A stretch of DNA of 64,000 bases from NCBI RefSeq assembly GCF_013294115.1, contig NZ_JABSNP010000013.1, positions 1 through 64,000 of the forward strand. Reading direction: 5' to 3'. This DNA is from Hymenobacter caeli. Its GTDB lineage: Bacteria > Bacteroidota > Bacteroidia > Cytophagales > Hymenobacteraceae. Within the stretch, counting starts at the first letter, position 1. Each line of letters opens with the position of its first letter. The notes under the pieces are model-generated. The model was given only the letters and a program-made list of their open reading frames with translations. It did not search any database and had not been told where the DNA came from. Below, piece after piece: positions 50,062 to 59,004 of this stretch. The position numbers and the translations under genes are program-made.

Positions 50062-51249
50062 CTAGCGGGCGGCTTCTGGCCCTGCCAACGCTGCCGCCGC
50101 CCTGGTCTTCTCCGCTCCCCCGGCCGCCCCGACGCTGGCCAGCGCGGCCCGGATGCCGTCGGCGTCGTCGGCGGGCACCACCCGCACCCGGCCGGGGGGC
50201 AGGCCGTAGTGCCGGAGCACCTGGGCCCGCAGCGCGGCGGTCGTGACCAGCACGGTGTGGGCGCGGCGCAGGGCGTAGCGCTCCAGCTCGACCAGCCAGC
50301 CGCGCTCGGCGGGGGCCGCCGACTCGGCCGCGAGCAGGCCCAGGTGCAGCACCAGGGGCCGGCGGCGGCGGTAAGCAATTTCGAGGGCCGCCAGCCACGT
50401 GGGCCAGTCGGGGGCGTAAATCGCGCCCACGTCTTCGGTGTCGTGGTCCGAGAGGTAGGTGGCGAAGCGGGCGTACTGGATGACGCGGTAGTGCAGGTCG
50501 TCGGTGAGGCCGAAGGCCGGCGCGGGGGCCGCGCCGGGCCCGGCCGGGGGGCGTTGCAGCGCGGCCAGCCCCTGCGTGAGCGAAGCCGTGGCGGCCCCCG
50601 CGGGCGCGGGCGCCGCCGCGGGGGCCGCCCGTACCGGGTCGTTGTCCTCGGCCAGGGCGGTCGCCTCGCCCGTGCCGATTTCTTCCTCGGGCTCCTCAAA
50701 TAGTGAAACCGGCGCGGTAGCCGGCCCCGGGGCTCCGGGGTTGGCCCCGACTACCGCCGGGAAATTAGATTCTTCCGGTTCGGGTGGGGGGGCAACCGCT
50801 GGGGCGGGCAGAGAGAACGGTGGGGCCGGCGTAGGGGCTACGGCCGGGCTTTCGGCGCGACCAGCGTAGGGAGCGGTGGGGGTTTGCCAGCCGGTGGGCA
50901 CGCGCTGCGCCAGCGGCTGGCGCAATTGCACGGCGAGCGGCCGGGCCTCGGCGGTAGGCAGCGCCGGGGCCGCCGCCGGGGCGGCGTCGGCCAGCGTACC
51001 GGGGGTAGAATCGGCCACGCCAACCAACCGTGAGCCAAAATCTGCGCTTCCGGGGGCGGGGCGGGGGGCGGCCGGGCCGCCGGGCGGCAGCTGCGGCAGC
51101 AGCGCCAGCACGGGTTGCTCGGCGGCCAGGGCCCGCACCAGCGGCAGCGTGGGCCGGGCCGGCAGCGCGTCGGTGGGGGCCACCCGGTGCACGGCGGGGT
51201 CGTCGTCGTCCCAGGCCAGCACGAGCAGAACGGTAGGGGGCGTGGTCAT
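50062..51249 (-). CDS. Glycosyltransferase-like N-terminal domain protein, probably incomplete enzyme
   Basis: The 395-residue protein starts MTTPPTVLLVLAWDDDDPAV. Residues about 50-240 are Pro/Ala-rich and low in complexity. The C-terminal part reads like the N-terminal Rossmann domain of GT4/GT5 glycogen or starch synthases: YRVIQYARFATYLSDHDTED, VGAIYAPDWPTWLAALEIAY, RRRRPLVLHLGLLAAESAAP, GWLVELERYALRRAHTVLVT and VLRHYGLPPGRVRVVPADDA. In active enzymes the segment is FDVIHAHDWLTW-like; here the His-Ala-His stretch is replaced by IYAPDW. There is no C-terminal nucleotide-sugar-binding domain, so activity is doubtful. It lies between RAYT/DUF1905 and the GH31 gene, near other alpha-glucan genes. 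Confidence 0.65.
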   Translation of the reverse strand: MTTPPTVLLVLAWDDDDPAVHRVAPTDALPARPTLPLVRALAAEQPVLALLPQLPPGGPAAPRPAPGSADFGSRLVGVADSTPGTLADAAPAAAPALPTAEARPLAVQLRQPLAQRVPTGWQTPTAPYAGRAESPAVAPTPAPPFSLPAPAVAPPPEPEESNFPAVVGANPGAPGPATAPVSLFEEPEEEIGTGEATALAEDNDPVRAAPAAAPAPAGAATASLTQGLAALQRPPAGPGAAPAPAFGLTDDLHYRVIQYARFATYLSDHDTEDVGAIYAPDWPTWLAALEIAYRRRRPLVLHLGLLAAESAAPAERGWLVELERYALRRAHTVLVTTAALRAQVLRHYGLPPGRVRVVPADDADGIRAALASVGAAGGAEKTRAAAALAGPEAAR

Positions 51250-51493
51250 GGCGGGGCCAATAGGAAAATGTGGGGACGGCCGGCAAAGATGGCATCCTTC
51301 CGGGCGGCGGGCAAGCGCCGTGCGTTGGCCGAGCGAATTATCCAGTACGCCGAGAGTACGCCGGCCCCCGGCCTTTTTTTGCCTCCCGCGCCTGTGGGCG
51401 GGGTTAACTTGCGTACTTAAATAATGCGCCCGCCGGCCCGATTGGCCTTTTTTCGCCCGCCCGGCCCCCGCTTCCGCCCCTTAGCTAGCCGAT

Positions 51494-53950
51494 ATGAACG
51501 CCCCGATACAGGAGAATAATTACATGCTTAACGACCTGGCGGCCACCGGCCACCAGGACCACACCGCCGGCCTTGCGCGGCGGGCCGACGAGCTGGCCCC
51601 CGGCCGCTACCTCTTCGCCTGCGACAACGGCGTGCGCTTGATGCTGCACGTCGTGACCGATAAAATCCTGCGCTTCCGCTACCTCACCGACGGGCCCCTG
51701 GCGCCCGATCTTTCCTACGCCGTGCCGGCCGACGCGCCCCGCCCGGGCCCCACGTTCCTGGAGTTCGTGGAGAAGCCCGACCACTACCGCCTCACCACCG
51801 CCCGCCTCATTTGCACGGTGCAGAAGCAAGGCCTCAAAACCCGCGTGCTCGACCGCTCGGGCACGGTGCTGAGCGAAGACGAAAAGGGCTTCCACTGGCA
51901 GTACGACGACGAAACCGGCAACGACCAGGTGAAGATGAGCAAGCTGGTGCCCCCCGGCGTGCACTACTACGGCCTCGGCGACAAGCCCGCCAACATGAAC
52001 CTGCGCGGCCACCGCTTCACCAACTGGGGCTCCGACACCTACGGCTACACCAAGGGCTCCGACCCGCTCTACAAGAACATCCCCTTCTACCACGTGCTGC
52101 ACCAGCGCATCGCGCACGGCATCTTCTTCGACAACACCTTCCGCAGCTACTTCGACTTCGCCGCCGAGCGGGCCGACGTCACCAGCTTCTGGGCCAACGG
52201 CGGCGAGCTGAACTACTACTTCATCTACGGGCCCACGCTGCTCGAAGTAACCCAGGAGTACACCCTGCTCACCTGCCCGCCCGAGCTGCCGCCCCTCTGG
52301 ACGCTGGGCTACCACCAGTGCAAGTGGAGCTACTACCCCGAGGCCAACGTGAAGGAAATTGCCGCCGGCCTGCGCGAGCGCCGGATTCCGTGCGATGCCC
52401 TCTACCTCGACATCGACTACATGGACGGCTTCCGCTGCTTCACCTGGCACCCCACGCACTTCCCCGAGCCCCAGCGGATGGTGCAGGAGCTGGCCGCCGA
52501 CGGCTTCAAAACCGTCGTCATCATCGACCCCGGCATCAAGATTGACCCGGGCTATTCGGTTTATAACGAAGGCCTGGCCAACGACTACTTCTGCCGCCGC
52601 GCCGACGGGCCCCTGATGAAGGGCACGGTGTGGCCCGGCCTCTGCAACTTCCCCGACTACACCAAGCCGCCGGTGCGCGAGTGGTGGGCGGGCTTGTTTG
52701 AGGGCCTGATAAAGGACGTGGGCGTGGCCGGCGTCTGGAACGACATGAACGAGCCGGCGGTGTTCGAGAAGGGCACCTTCCCGGCCGACGTGCGCTTCGA
52801 CTACGACGGCCAGCCGGCCTCCCACCTCAAGGCCCACAACATCTACGGCATGCAGATGGCCCGCGCCACGGCGGCCGGCGTCAAGCGCTTCGCCTACCCC
52901 AAACGGCCGTTCACCATCACGCGCAGCACCTACGCCGGGGGCCAGCGCTACTCCTCGGGCTGGACCGGCGACAACATCGCCTCCTGGGAGCACCTGTGGC
53001 TGGCCAACATCCAGTGCCAGCGCCTGAGCATCAGCGGCTTCAGCTTTATCGGCAGCGACATCGGCGGCTTCATCGAAACGCCCGACGGCGAGCTGTACGC
53101 CCGCTGGATTGCCCTGGGGGCCTTCCACCCGTTTTTCCGCACCCACTCCTCCGGCGACCACAACGACCAGGAGCCCTGGAGCTTCGGCGAGCCCTACACC
53201 AGCCTGGCCCGGCACTTCATCGAGCTGCGCTACCGGCTGCTGCCCTACGTGTACAGCACGTTCTGGCAGTACGCCACCCAGGGCACGCCCATGCTGCGCC
53301 CGCTCACCTTCCTCGACCAGAACGACCCCGAAACCTACCTGCGGATGGCCGAGTTCAGCCTCGGCGACCACCTGCTGGTCTGCCCCATCACCACGCCCGG
53401 CGTGGACGGCCGCTGGATGTACCTGCCCCGCGGCGACTGGTACTACTACTGGACCGACGAGGTGAAGGCCGGCGGCACCGAGGTGTGGGCCAGCGCCGAC
53501 CTCGCCCGCATCCCGCTCTTTGTGAAGGCCGGGGCCGTGGTGCCCATGCAGCCCGTGCTGCAATTCGTGGGCGAAAAAGTGGTGGACGAGCTGACCCTGC
53601 ACGTGTACTACAAAAACGGCAGCGCCGAGAGCGTGCTCTACGACGACGGCGGCGAAGGCTACGCCTACCAGGAGCAGGACCAGCGCACCGTGCGCCGCTT
53701 CGCCCTCACCGGCTCGCCCACCGGGCTGGCCATCAGCCAGACCATCGAGGGGCCCTACCAGCCCGCCTACGCCACCTACCGCGTGGTGCTGCACGGCCTG
53801 CCCGGGCCCCCGGCCGGTGCGTCGGCCGACGGCCAGCCCCTGGAAATAGCCCCCGCCACGCTGGAAACCGGCCTCACTGCGCCCGCCCTCACGGTGGGCG
53901 TGGGCTTCGGCGAGCTGCGCGTGGTGCTGGCCGTGCCGGCAGCCGCGTAA
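51494..53950 (+). CDS. GH31 family alpha-glucosidase
   Basis: This 818-residue enzyme has no signal peptide, so it is probably cytoplasmic. The N-terminal beta-sandwich is followed by the (beta/alpha)8 barrel: LPPLWTLGYHQCKWSYYPEA, LYLDIDYMDGFRCFTWHP, the nucleophile segment GVWNDMNEPAVF (Asp417) and the acid/base segment SSGWTGDNIASWEH (Asp493). GFSFIGSDIGGFIETPDGEL, ALGAFHPFFRTHSSGDHNDQ and PWSFGEPYTSLARHFIELRY are further family marks. Two C-terminal beta domains (PLFVKAGAVVPMQPVLQFVG) close the chain. It should release glucose from alpha-glucans or maltose-type substrates from the non-reducing end and complement the GH13 amylases and branching enzyme nearby. Confidence 0.95.
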   Translation: MNAPIQENNYMLNDLAATGHQDHTAGLARRADELAPGRYLFACDNGVRLMLHVVTDKILRFRYLTDGPLAPDLSYAVPADAPRPGPTFLEFVEKPDHYRLTTARLICTVQKQGLKTRVLDRSGTVLSEDEKGFHWQYDDETGNDQVKMSKLVPPGVHYYGLGDKPANMNLRGHRFTNWGSDTYGYTKGSDPLYKNIPFYHVLHQRIAHGIFFDNTFRSYFDFAAERADVTSFWANGGELNYYFIYGPTLLEVTQEYTLLTCPPELPPLWTLGYHQCKWSYYPEANVKEIAAGLRERRIPCDALYLDIDYMDGFRCFTWHPTHFPEPQRMVQELAADGFKTVVIIDPGIKIDPGYSVYNEGLANDYFCRRADGPLMKGTVWPGLCNFPDYTKPPVREWWAGLFEGLIKDVGVAGVWNDMNEPAVFEKGTFPADVRFDYDGQPASHLKAHNIYGMQMARATAAGVKRFAYPKRPFTITRSTYAGGQRYSSGWTGDNIASWEHLWLANIQCQRLSISGFSFIGSDIGGFIETPDGELYARWIALGAFHPFFRTHSSGDHNDQEPWSFGEPYTSLARHFIELRYRLLPYVYSTFWQYATQGTPMLRPLTFLDQNDPETYLRMAEFSLGDHLLVCPITTPGVDGRWMYLPRGDWYYYWTDEVKAGGTEVWASADLARIPLFVKAGAVVPMQPVLQFVGEKVVDELTLHVYYKNGSAESVLYDDGGEGYAYQEQDQRTVRRFALTGSPTGLAISQTIEGPYQPAYATYRVVLHGLPGPPAGASADGQPLEIAPATLETGLTAPALTVGVGFGELRVVLAVPAAA

Positions 53951-53998
53951 ACAGTGGTCAGGGGCCCGGCCACTGCTTAGGCTGGGTTCGGCATTAAG

Positions 53999-54043
53999 AA
54001 AGCCCCAACGGCCGCCGGTTTACGCCGGGGCGGTTGGGGCCTT
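53999..54043. terminator. Bidirectional terminator-like hairpin
   Basis: AAAGCCCCAAC pairs with GTTGGGGCCTTT, with further inner pairing of CCGGCGG-type bases. It lies 49 bp past the GH31 stop and 20 bp from the convergent Ycf48-like gene end. Confidence 0.7.
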
Positions 54044-54063
54044 TCGGGTAAAGCCGGATTCCC

Positions 54064-55128
54064 TTATCGGGTGCCCTTGATGAGCTGCCCATCGGGGGTG
54101 ACCCCAAAACCTGCCGTCGGCGTTGGAAAAATCAGGCTGCTGATGGCCGTGGAGTACTTGGAGTTGGATGGTACTTCGTAGGCTTTCTGCCACGTAAGGC
54201 CCCCGTCGGTGGTGTGCTGGATTTGCTGGTTGTTGGTAGCGTAAGCTTCCTGCTCGCTCAGAAAAGATACGTTGCCCAAGGGCGGCAACTGAGCGTTGAC
54301 AAGCTGCCAGGAAGCCCCGGCGTCCCGCGTTTTGAACAGTTGATTATTGGGAAAAGTAGCGGCAAAGCCCACCGTGGCGCTTATAAACGAAAGTGAGCTG
54401 ATGTTGCCGTGTTCCCAGGGCAACGCCTGCCAAGTGGCCCCCTGGTCGATGGTTTTGGCCAGGCTACCGCTACTTAAATAGCCACCCAAGACGGTGCCAT
54501 ACGAAACGTAGCCGCCCGCCGCGTACCCCACCGCCGCCGCTGGAAACTGCACTTTGTCCCAATTGCCTGTCGCCGGTGCAAATACGGGTTGCCAGGAGGC
54601 CCCGCCGTCGGTGGTGCGCTGAATCTGCCGGTCGGCAAAGGCCAGCCCCGTTTGCTCGTTGAAAAAGTACAGGCGGGCCCCGCCGGCGTACCCCGCACCC
54701 GGCAGCCGTTGCCAAGTGGCCCCGCCGTCGAGGCTTTTATAGGTGGCGGGCACGCGCGGGGCGCTCTGGTTTCCCGTGGGCGCGAAGCCCGAAGCGAACA
54801 CCAGCTGTTCGCTCACCGGAGCCAACGCCCCAAACCCGCTGTAATAAGTAAGAAGTGGCACCAGGGCCGTGCGCGTCCAGGTAGCGCCGCCGTCGCGCGT
54901 GGCGAGCAGTACCGACGTTTGGCCCGGGGATTGGTCGGGCGTGTAGCCCCCAATGACCCACCCCACCCGCGACGACATAAAATACACCTCGGAAAAGCTG
55001 GTCAGTGCCGGCGTGCCGTAGGGCAAGGTGGTCCAAGTGAACTGGGCCGGGGCGGGGTCGGTGCGGCGCCCGCAACCGGTGGCCAGGCTGAGCAGCAGCA
55101 CTGACAGGCAAGCGTAGCGAAAGCGCAT
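54064..55128 (-). CDS. Ycf48-like (BNR/photosystem assembly-type) beta-propeller lipoprotein
   Basis: ATG 55128 (MRFRYACLSVLLLSLATGCG) gives 354 residues with a lipobox Cys19. Repeated blade motifs end in DGGATW-like turns: LLATRDGGATWTRTALVP, YKSLDGGATWQRLPGAGY, RTTDGGASWQPVFAPATG, IDQGATWQALPWEHGN, KTRDAGASWQLVNAQLPP and HTTDGGLTWQKAYEVP. This is the Asp-box/BNR pattern of a beta-propeller as in Ycf48-like proteins, which are frequent in non-photosynthetic Bacteroidetes with unknown roles. The alternative longer start crosses a perfect 26-bp hairpin (55229-55285) and is rejected. Confidence 0.85.
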   Translation of the reverse strand: MRFRYACLSVLLLSLATGCGRRTDPAPAQFTWTTLPYGTPALTSFSEVYFMSSRVGWVIGGYTPDQSPGQTSVLLATRDGGATWTRTALVPLLTYYSGFGALAPVSEQLVFASGFAPTGNQSAPRVPATYKSLDGGATWQRLPGAGYAGGARLYFFNEQTGLAFADRQIQRTTDGGASWQPVFAPATGNWDKVQFPAAAVGYAAGGYVSYGTVLGGYLSSGSLAKTIDQGATWQALPWEHGNISSLSFISATVGFAATFPNNQLFKTRDAGASWQLVNAQLPPLGNVSFLSEQEAYATNNQQIQHTTDGGLTWQKAYEVPSNSKYSTAISSLIFPTPTAGFGVTPDGQLIKGTR

Positions 55129-55228
55129 GGCGCGGGTAGGTGAGGTGAATAGCCAACGAACGGAGCCTAGAAAGCAAGATTTGGTTGCACGGTCTCGTGG
55201 CCCGCGAGCGGTGTATGTTCCGTTTGGC

Positions 55229-55285
55229 CGCTTCCCGTGACTAACAATGGTGCCCATCAGGCACCATTGTTAGTCACGGGAAGCG
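55229..55285. repeat. Perfect 26-bp inverted repeat
   Basis: CGCTTCCCGTGACTAACAAT continues through GGTGCC, a 5-nt loop (CATCA) and the exact complement. It lies between the Ycf48-like gene start and the end of the next gene, both on the minus strand, so it may terminate transcription from the right or mark a mobile element. No T-tract follows. Confidence 0.7.
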
Positions 55286-55311
55286 AGTTCACCAATGAAT
55301 TTCAGCCCGCG

Positions 55312-56274
55312 CTACTGCACCAGCAACTTCTTCGCAATCAGGCCCTTGTCGGTAAAAAGTTGCAACGTATAGAGGCCCCCCGCTAAGCCCCTCAAGTCGA
55401 GGGCCCGGGTGGCGGCGGGGGCCCGCAGGGCACTTTCGCGGCGCACCACGCGGCCGGTGGCGTCCACCACGGCCAGGGGCGCGGCCAGTAGCGCCGGCTC
55501 GCTGGGGTAGCTGAGGGTGTAGGCGCCGCCGGCGCTGGGGTTGGGGTAGGCCCCCAGGCCGGCGCTGAGGTCGGCGCTGGCCCGGGTGGCCGTGACGGTG
55601 TTGTTCACGAGTACCACGTCGTCCACCACCAGGGTAGTGCCGGCCGTGAGGTTATCGGCCACGCCAGACGCAAAGATGATGCGCACGGTGTCGGGCGCGA
55701 CCGAGGTGGTCGGGTCGTAGCTAATGGGCAGGTTAGCCAGGGTGAAATTCGTGGCCGTGGCCGTAAAATAGCCCCCGCCAAAGCCCACTACCACGGGCTG
55801 GCCGCCCACGGTGGCCGTCAGAATCACTTGTGCCGCGGCCGAGTCGGCGATGGCCCCGGTTCCGGCCAGCTTGTAGTAAAACTGTAGGCTCGACGGCCGC
55901 GCCGTGTACGGAATGCCCCCGGTCAGATTCTGGTCTACTATCGCATTGCCCAGGAACAGATACCCCGGCAGCACCACCGGCCCGGTATTGGTTGAGAACT
56001 GAATGGATTGCAGCTGGGCTGCGTAAGCGCCACTGTGCGCAGTGGCCGTTTTGGCGGTGGTGTGCGTGCCGCCCGTGATGGGAAACTGCTTGATAACGAA
56101 TAGGTAGAGGTCGTCGAACGTCTGCCAGCCCTGGGGTTCTTCCGCGCCGTTGCGCGTTACCCAGGTGTCGAGGGAGCCGTTGGGAACGGCCGGGGTTTGG
56201 GCGTGGGCCGATGGCGCGGCGAGCAGGGCAGCCCCGGTTGCCAGCGCTGATAGCATGCGAAAAAGTATTTTCAT
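55312..56274 (-). CDS. Secreted protein with T9SS C-terminal sorting domain, paralogue 1
   Basis: The 320-residue protein has a signal peptide ending in SAHAQT. Its N-terminal half, beginning VPNGSLDTWVTRNGAEEPQG and including GGTHTTAKTATAHSGAYAAQ, LPGYLFLGNAIVDQNLTGGI and RPSSLQFYYKLAGTGAIADS, looks like a carbohydrate-binding beta-sandwich (PCMD-like). The T9SS type A sorting domain is AYPNPSAGGAYTLSYPSEP, then LAAPLAVVDATGRVVRRESA and GGLYTLQLFTDKGLIAKKLL. It is a tandem paralogue of the protein at 56614-57555. Export by T9SS to the surface is expected. No catalytic motif was recognised. Confidence 0.88.
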   Translation of the reverse strand: MKILFRMLSALATGAALLAAPSAHAQTPAVPNGSLDTWVTRNGAEEPQGWQTFDDLYLFVIKQFPITGGTHTTAKTATAHSGAYAAQLQSIQFSTNTGPVVLPGYLFLGNAIVDQNLTGGIPYTARPSSLQFYYKLAGTGAIADSAAAQVILTATVGGQPVVVGFGGGYFTATATNFTLANLPISYDPTTSVAPDTVRIIFASGVADNLTAGTTLVVDDVVLVNNTVTATRASADLSAGLGAYPNPSAGGAYTLSYPSEPALLAAPLAVVDATGRVVRRESALRAPAATRALDLRGLAGGLYTLQLFTDKGLIAKKLLVQ

Positions 56275-56613
56275 TTTTCAGAAGTAAAAGAGGGTTAATT
56301 GAACGTAAGCTGAAGGGTAGAAGCTGTTGGGCAATTTTCAGGGCCTGCTCGGCCAAGGCAATTCCTCGGTAACGACGGGCCCAATGGGCTAAAAAGGGGT
56401 AAAAAACGCCTTGCTACTTCTGTTACGTTTTGGCCTATTGATGGTTGGGGCCAGGCCGGCCCCTTGCCCCGCCAGCGCCCCGCGCCCGTTGCCGCGCCGC
56501 TGCGGCCGGGGGCCCGCCTGCCCCCGCCAAAGCAGAAGCCAGGAGCCCAAAAGCGCCCTTGCGAAGCGCTTTGTTGACTTCTGGCTAAGGCCAACCGGTT
56601 CATCCGGCCCGCG
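56275..56613. other. Intergenic region between T9SS paralogues
   Basis: Nothing recognisable was seen; short frames present have no protein features, and no hairpin or promoter box is clear. Confidence 0.4.
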
Positions 56614-57555
56614 CTACTGCACCAGCAGCTTCTGCGCAATCAGGCCTTTGGGAGTGAAGAGCCGCAAGGTGTACACGCCGCCGGGCAGGCCGCTCAGGTC
56701 GAGGGCCCGGGTGGCGGCGGGGGGGCGGGGGGCCTCTTCGCGGCGCACCACGCGGCCGGCGGCGTCCACCACGGCCAGGGGCGCGGCCAGCAGCGCCGCC
56801 GGGGCCCGCAGCACGTAGCGGCCCCCGGGGCTGGGGTTGGGCGCGGCGGTGAGGGCGGCGGCCAGGGCGGCGTCGCGGGTGGCGGTGGCCGTGCCGGCGA
56901 AGGCCACGTCGTCGATTTGGAACACCGTGCCGGCCGTACCGCCCGTGGGGGCCCCGGTCGAGACGTCAATCAGGCCCGAGCCGAAGCTGATGTGCACCGA
57001 GTCGGGGGCGGCGGCCGAGGTGTAGGTGAGCGGCAGCTGGGCCAGCACGTAGGCCGCCGTGACGGTGGTGAACACCCGCGCGGCCGTGGCGATGACGACG
57101 GATTGGCCGCCCACGGTGCGCGTGAGGGCTACCTCGGCGAAGGCCCCGTCGCTGGCCGCCGCCGGCTGGGGCCCCGTGAGCTTGTAGTAGAACTGGAACA
57201 CGGCCGGCCGGCCCGTGAAGGGCAACCCGGCGGGCGCGGCGGCGGTGAGGGGCCCGAGCTTGGTGCCGAGCGTCGCCCCGCCCGGAATGATTCCCAGCAG
57301 CGTCGATTTGGTCTCGAGCCGCAGGGCGAAAGCGCCGCCGTGGGCGTCCGTGGCCTTGGTGAACGTGCCCGTGGGAAAGCGCGTGAGCAGGGCCGCAATA
57401 ACGTCGTCCACGGTCAGCCAGTTGGTGGGCGCGTCGGTGCCGCTGCGGGCGGCCCAGGTTTCGAAGCCGCCGTTGGCCACGGCCTGGGCACGGGCCGGGG
57501 CCAACGCAGTGAAGAGCAGGCCAGCGGCCAGTCCGGTGCGGAAAAGTGTTTTCAT
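56614..57555 (-). CDS. Secreted protein with T9SS C-terminal sorting domain, paralogue 2
   Basis: ATG 57555 (MKTLFRTGLAAGLLFTALAP) gives 313 residues with a signal peptide ending near ARAQA. It parallels the neighbouring protein throughout: VANGGFETWAARSGTDAPTN, FTKATDAHGGAFALRLETKS, GLPFTGRPAVFQFYYKLTGP and the sorting domain (AAPNPSPGGRYVLRAPAALL, then LAAPLAVVDAAGRVVRREEA and GGVYTLRLFTPKGLIAQKLL). The C-terminal 75 residues are almost the same in both, the ligand-binding half less so. A gene duplication followed by divergence is the simple explanation. A role in surface carbohydrate binding is inferred. Confidence 0.88.
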   Translation of the reverse strand: MKTLFRTGLAAGLLFTALAPARAQAVANGGFETWAARSGTDAPTNWLTVDDVIAALLTRFPTGTFTKATDAHGGAFALRLETKSTLLGIIPGGATLGTKLGPLTAAAPAGLPFTGRPAVFQFYYKLTGPQPAAASDGAFAEVALTRTVGGQSVVIATAARVFTTVTAAYVLAQLPLTYTSAAAPDSVHISFGSGLIDVSTGAPTGGTAGTVFQIDDVAFAGTATATRDAALAAALTAAPNPSPGGRYVLRAPAALLAAPLAVVDAAGRVVRREEAPRPPAATRALDLSGLPGGVYTLRLFTPKGLIAQKLLVQ

Positions 57556-57664
57556 AAGATGAAAAAGTGGAGGGTATGCCGGTAAAACTAAGCGCGGGCC
57601 CCCCAACCGTCCAACCCCCGCCGTGGCCCCGGTGCCGAATAGCCCCGGCCCCTTATCTTACCGC

Positions 57665-58939
57665 ATGCATTTGCTCCGTGCGCCACAATTTTGGCTCGGT
57701 GGGGGCCCCGTGGCCCGCCTGCTGGGGTTGCTGGGGCTGCTGGCCGGGGCCCTCGCGCCCCGCGCCGCCGCGGCCCAGGGCCTGGCCAGCCCCCTGCGGC
57801 AGCTGCTGCGCCGCGACACCCTGGGCCTGGGCCGGGTGCTGGCCCGGCCGGCCGCCTACCGGGTGCAAATCCTGTACACCCGCATCCGGCGCGACGCCCG
57901 GGGGCGGGCCCACTTCCGCAGCTACGGCTACCGCCTGCGGCCGCGCGAGTACTTCTACCCCGCCAGCACCGTGAAGCTGCCCACCGTGGCCCTGGCCCTG
58001 GCGCGGCTGCGGGCCCTGGCCCCCCAGGTGCCCGGCCTCGCCCCCGACTCGCCCATGCTCACCGATTCGGCCTTCGCGGGCCAGGCGCGGGTGCGGCGCG
58101 ACACCAGCAGCGCCAGCGGCCGGCCCACCGTGGCCAACTACGTGCGCCGGGTGCTGCTCGTGAGCGACAACGACGCCTACAACCGCCTCTACGAGTTCGT
58201 GGGCCCGGCGGCGCTCAACGCCGGGCTGCGGCAGCTGGGGCTGCGCCGCAGCCGCATCGTGGGCCGCCTGGCCGTGGGCGACGCGCCGCCCAACTCTAGG
58301 CACACCAACCCGGTCGATTTTTACGCCGACACGGCCTGCCGCCAGCCGCTCTACCACCAGCCCGCCGCGTACTGGGCGGGGCCCGTGCCGCACTGGCGGC
58401 TGCGGGGCACGGCCATCGGCCGGGCGCACGTGGTGGGCGACGCCGTGGTGGCGGGGCCCCTCGACCTCGGCCAGAAAAACATCTTTCCGCTGCGCGACCA
58501 GCAGCGGGTGCTGCGGGCCCTGCTGTTCCCCGAAACGCTGCCCGCCCGCCGCCGCCCCGCCCTGGCCCCGGCCGACTACGCCCTGCTGCGCACGGCCATG
58601 GCCGAAGCGCCCGCCCACGGCCCCCGCCCGCGCTACGACGCCGCCCACTACCTGGCCACCTACGGCAAGTACCTGCTGGGCGGGGGCGGGCAGGCGGCGC
58701 TGCCGCCGGGCGTGCGGGTGTTCAACAAAATCGGCGAGTCGTACGGCTTCCTGATTGACAACGCCTACGTGACGGACGCGGCCCGGGGCGTGGAGTTCCT
58801 GCTCAGCGCCGTGGTGTACGTGAACGCCGACGGCGTGCTCAACGACGACAAGTACGAGTACGACACCATCGGCCTGCCCTTCCTGCGCGAGCTGGGGCGG
58901 CGCGTGTACGAGGCCGAGTGCCGCCGGAAACGGCCGTAG
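57665..58939 (+). CDS. Serine hydrolase with class A beta-lactamase-like fold
   Basis: ATG 57665 (MHLLRAPQFWLGGGPVARLL) gives 424 residues with a signal peptide. The active-site motifs are SxxK at STVK (Ser101, Lys104), SDN at 167-169 in LLVSDNDAYNRLYEFVG and a KTG-like KIGESYGF near the C-terminus. The serine-enzyme fold of the beta-lactamase/PBP superfamily is therefore likely. The E-x-x-L-N loop typical of true class A beta-lactamases was not found, and the motif KIG replaces KTG. It is long for a beta-lactamase (about 280 mature residues is usual). Peptidoglycan or ester substrates are as likely as beta-lactams. Confidence 0.8.
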   Translation: MHLLRAPQFWLGGGPVARLLGLLGLLAGALAPRAAAAQGLASPLRQLLRRDTLGLGRVLARPAAYRVQILYTRIRRDARGRAHFRSYGYRLRPREYFYPASTVKLPTVALALARLRALAPQVPGLAPDSPMLTDSAFAGQARVRRDTSSASGRPTVANYVRRVLLVSDNDAYNRLYEFVGPAALNAGLRQLGLRRSRIVGRLAVGDAPPNSRHTNPVDFYADTACRQPLYHQPAAYWAGPVPHWRLRGTAIGRAHVVGDAVVAGPLDLGQKNIFPLRDQQRVLRALLFPETLPARRRPALAPADYALLRTAMAEAPAHGPRPRYDAAHYLATYGKYLLGGGGQAALPPGVRVFNKIGESYGFLIDNAYVTDAARGVEFLLSAVVYVNADGVLNDDKYEYDTIGLPFLRELGRRVYEAECRRKRP

Positions 58940-59004
58940 CCGGCCGGTTGCCGTATAGCCCGGCGGCGCTTCTGCTGGTCTTTAAAAACGTAAACGCTCC
59001 TGCC

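Noticed and set aside
51485..53794. 769-residue open frame on the minus strand opposite the GH31 gene
   Set aside because: It is an antisense shadow caused by GC-biased third positions; the plus frame has full GH31 motifs, and the antisense product is Val/Gly/His-rich without domains.
57665..58939. A true antibiotic-resistance beta-lactamase
   Set aside because: SxxK and SDN are present, but the KTG motif is altered, the class A Glu loop was not found, and the chain is far too long; a general serine-hydrolase call is safer.
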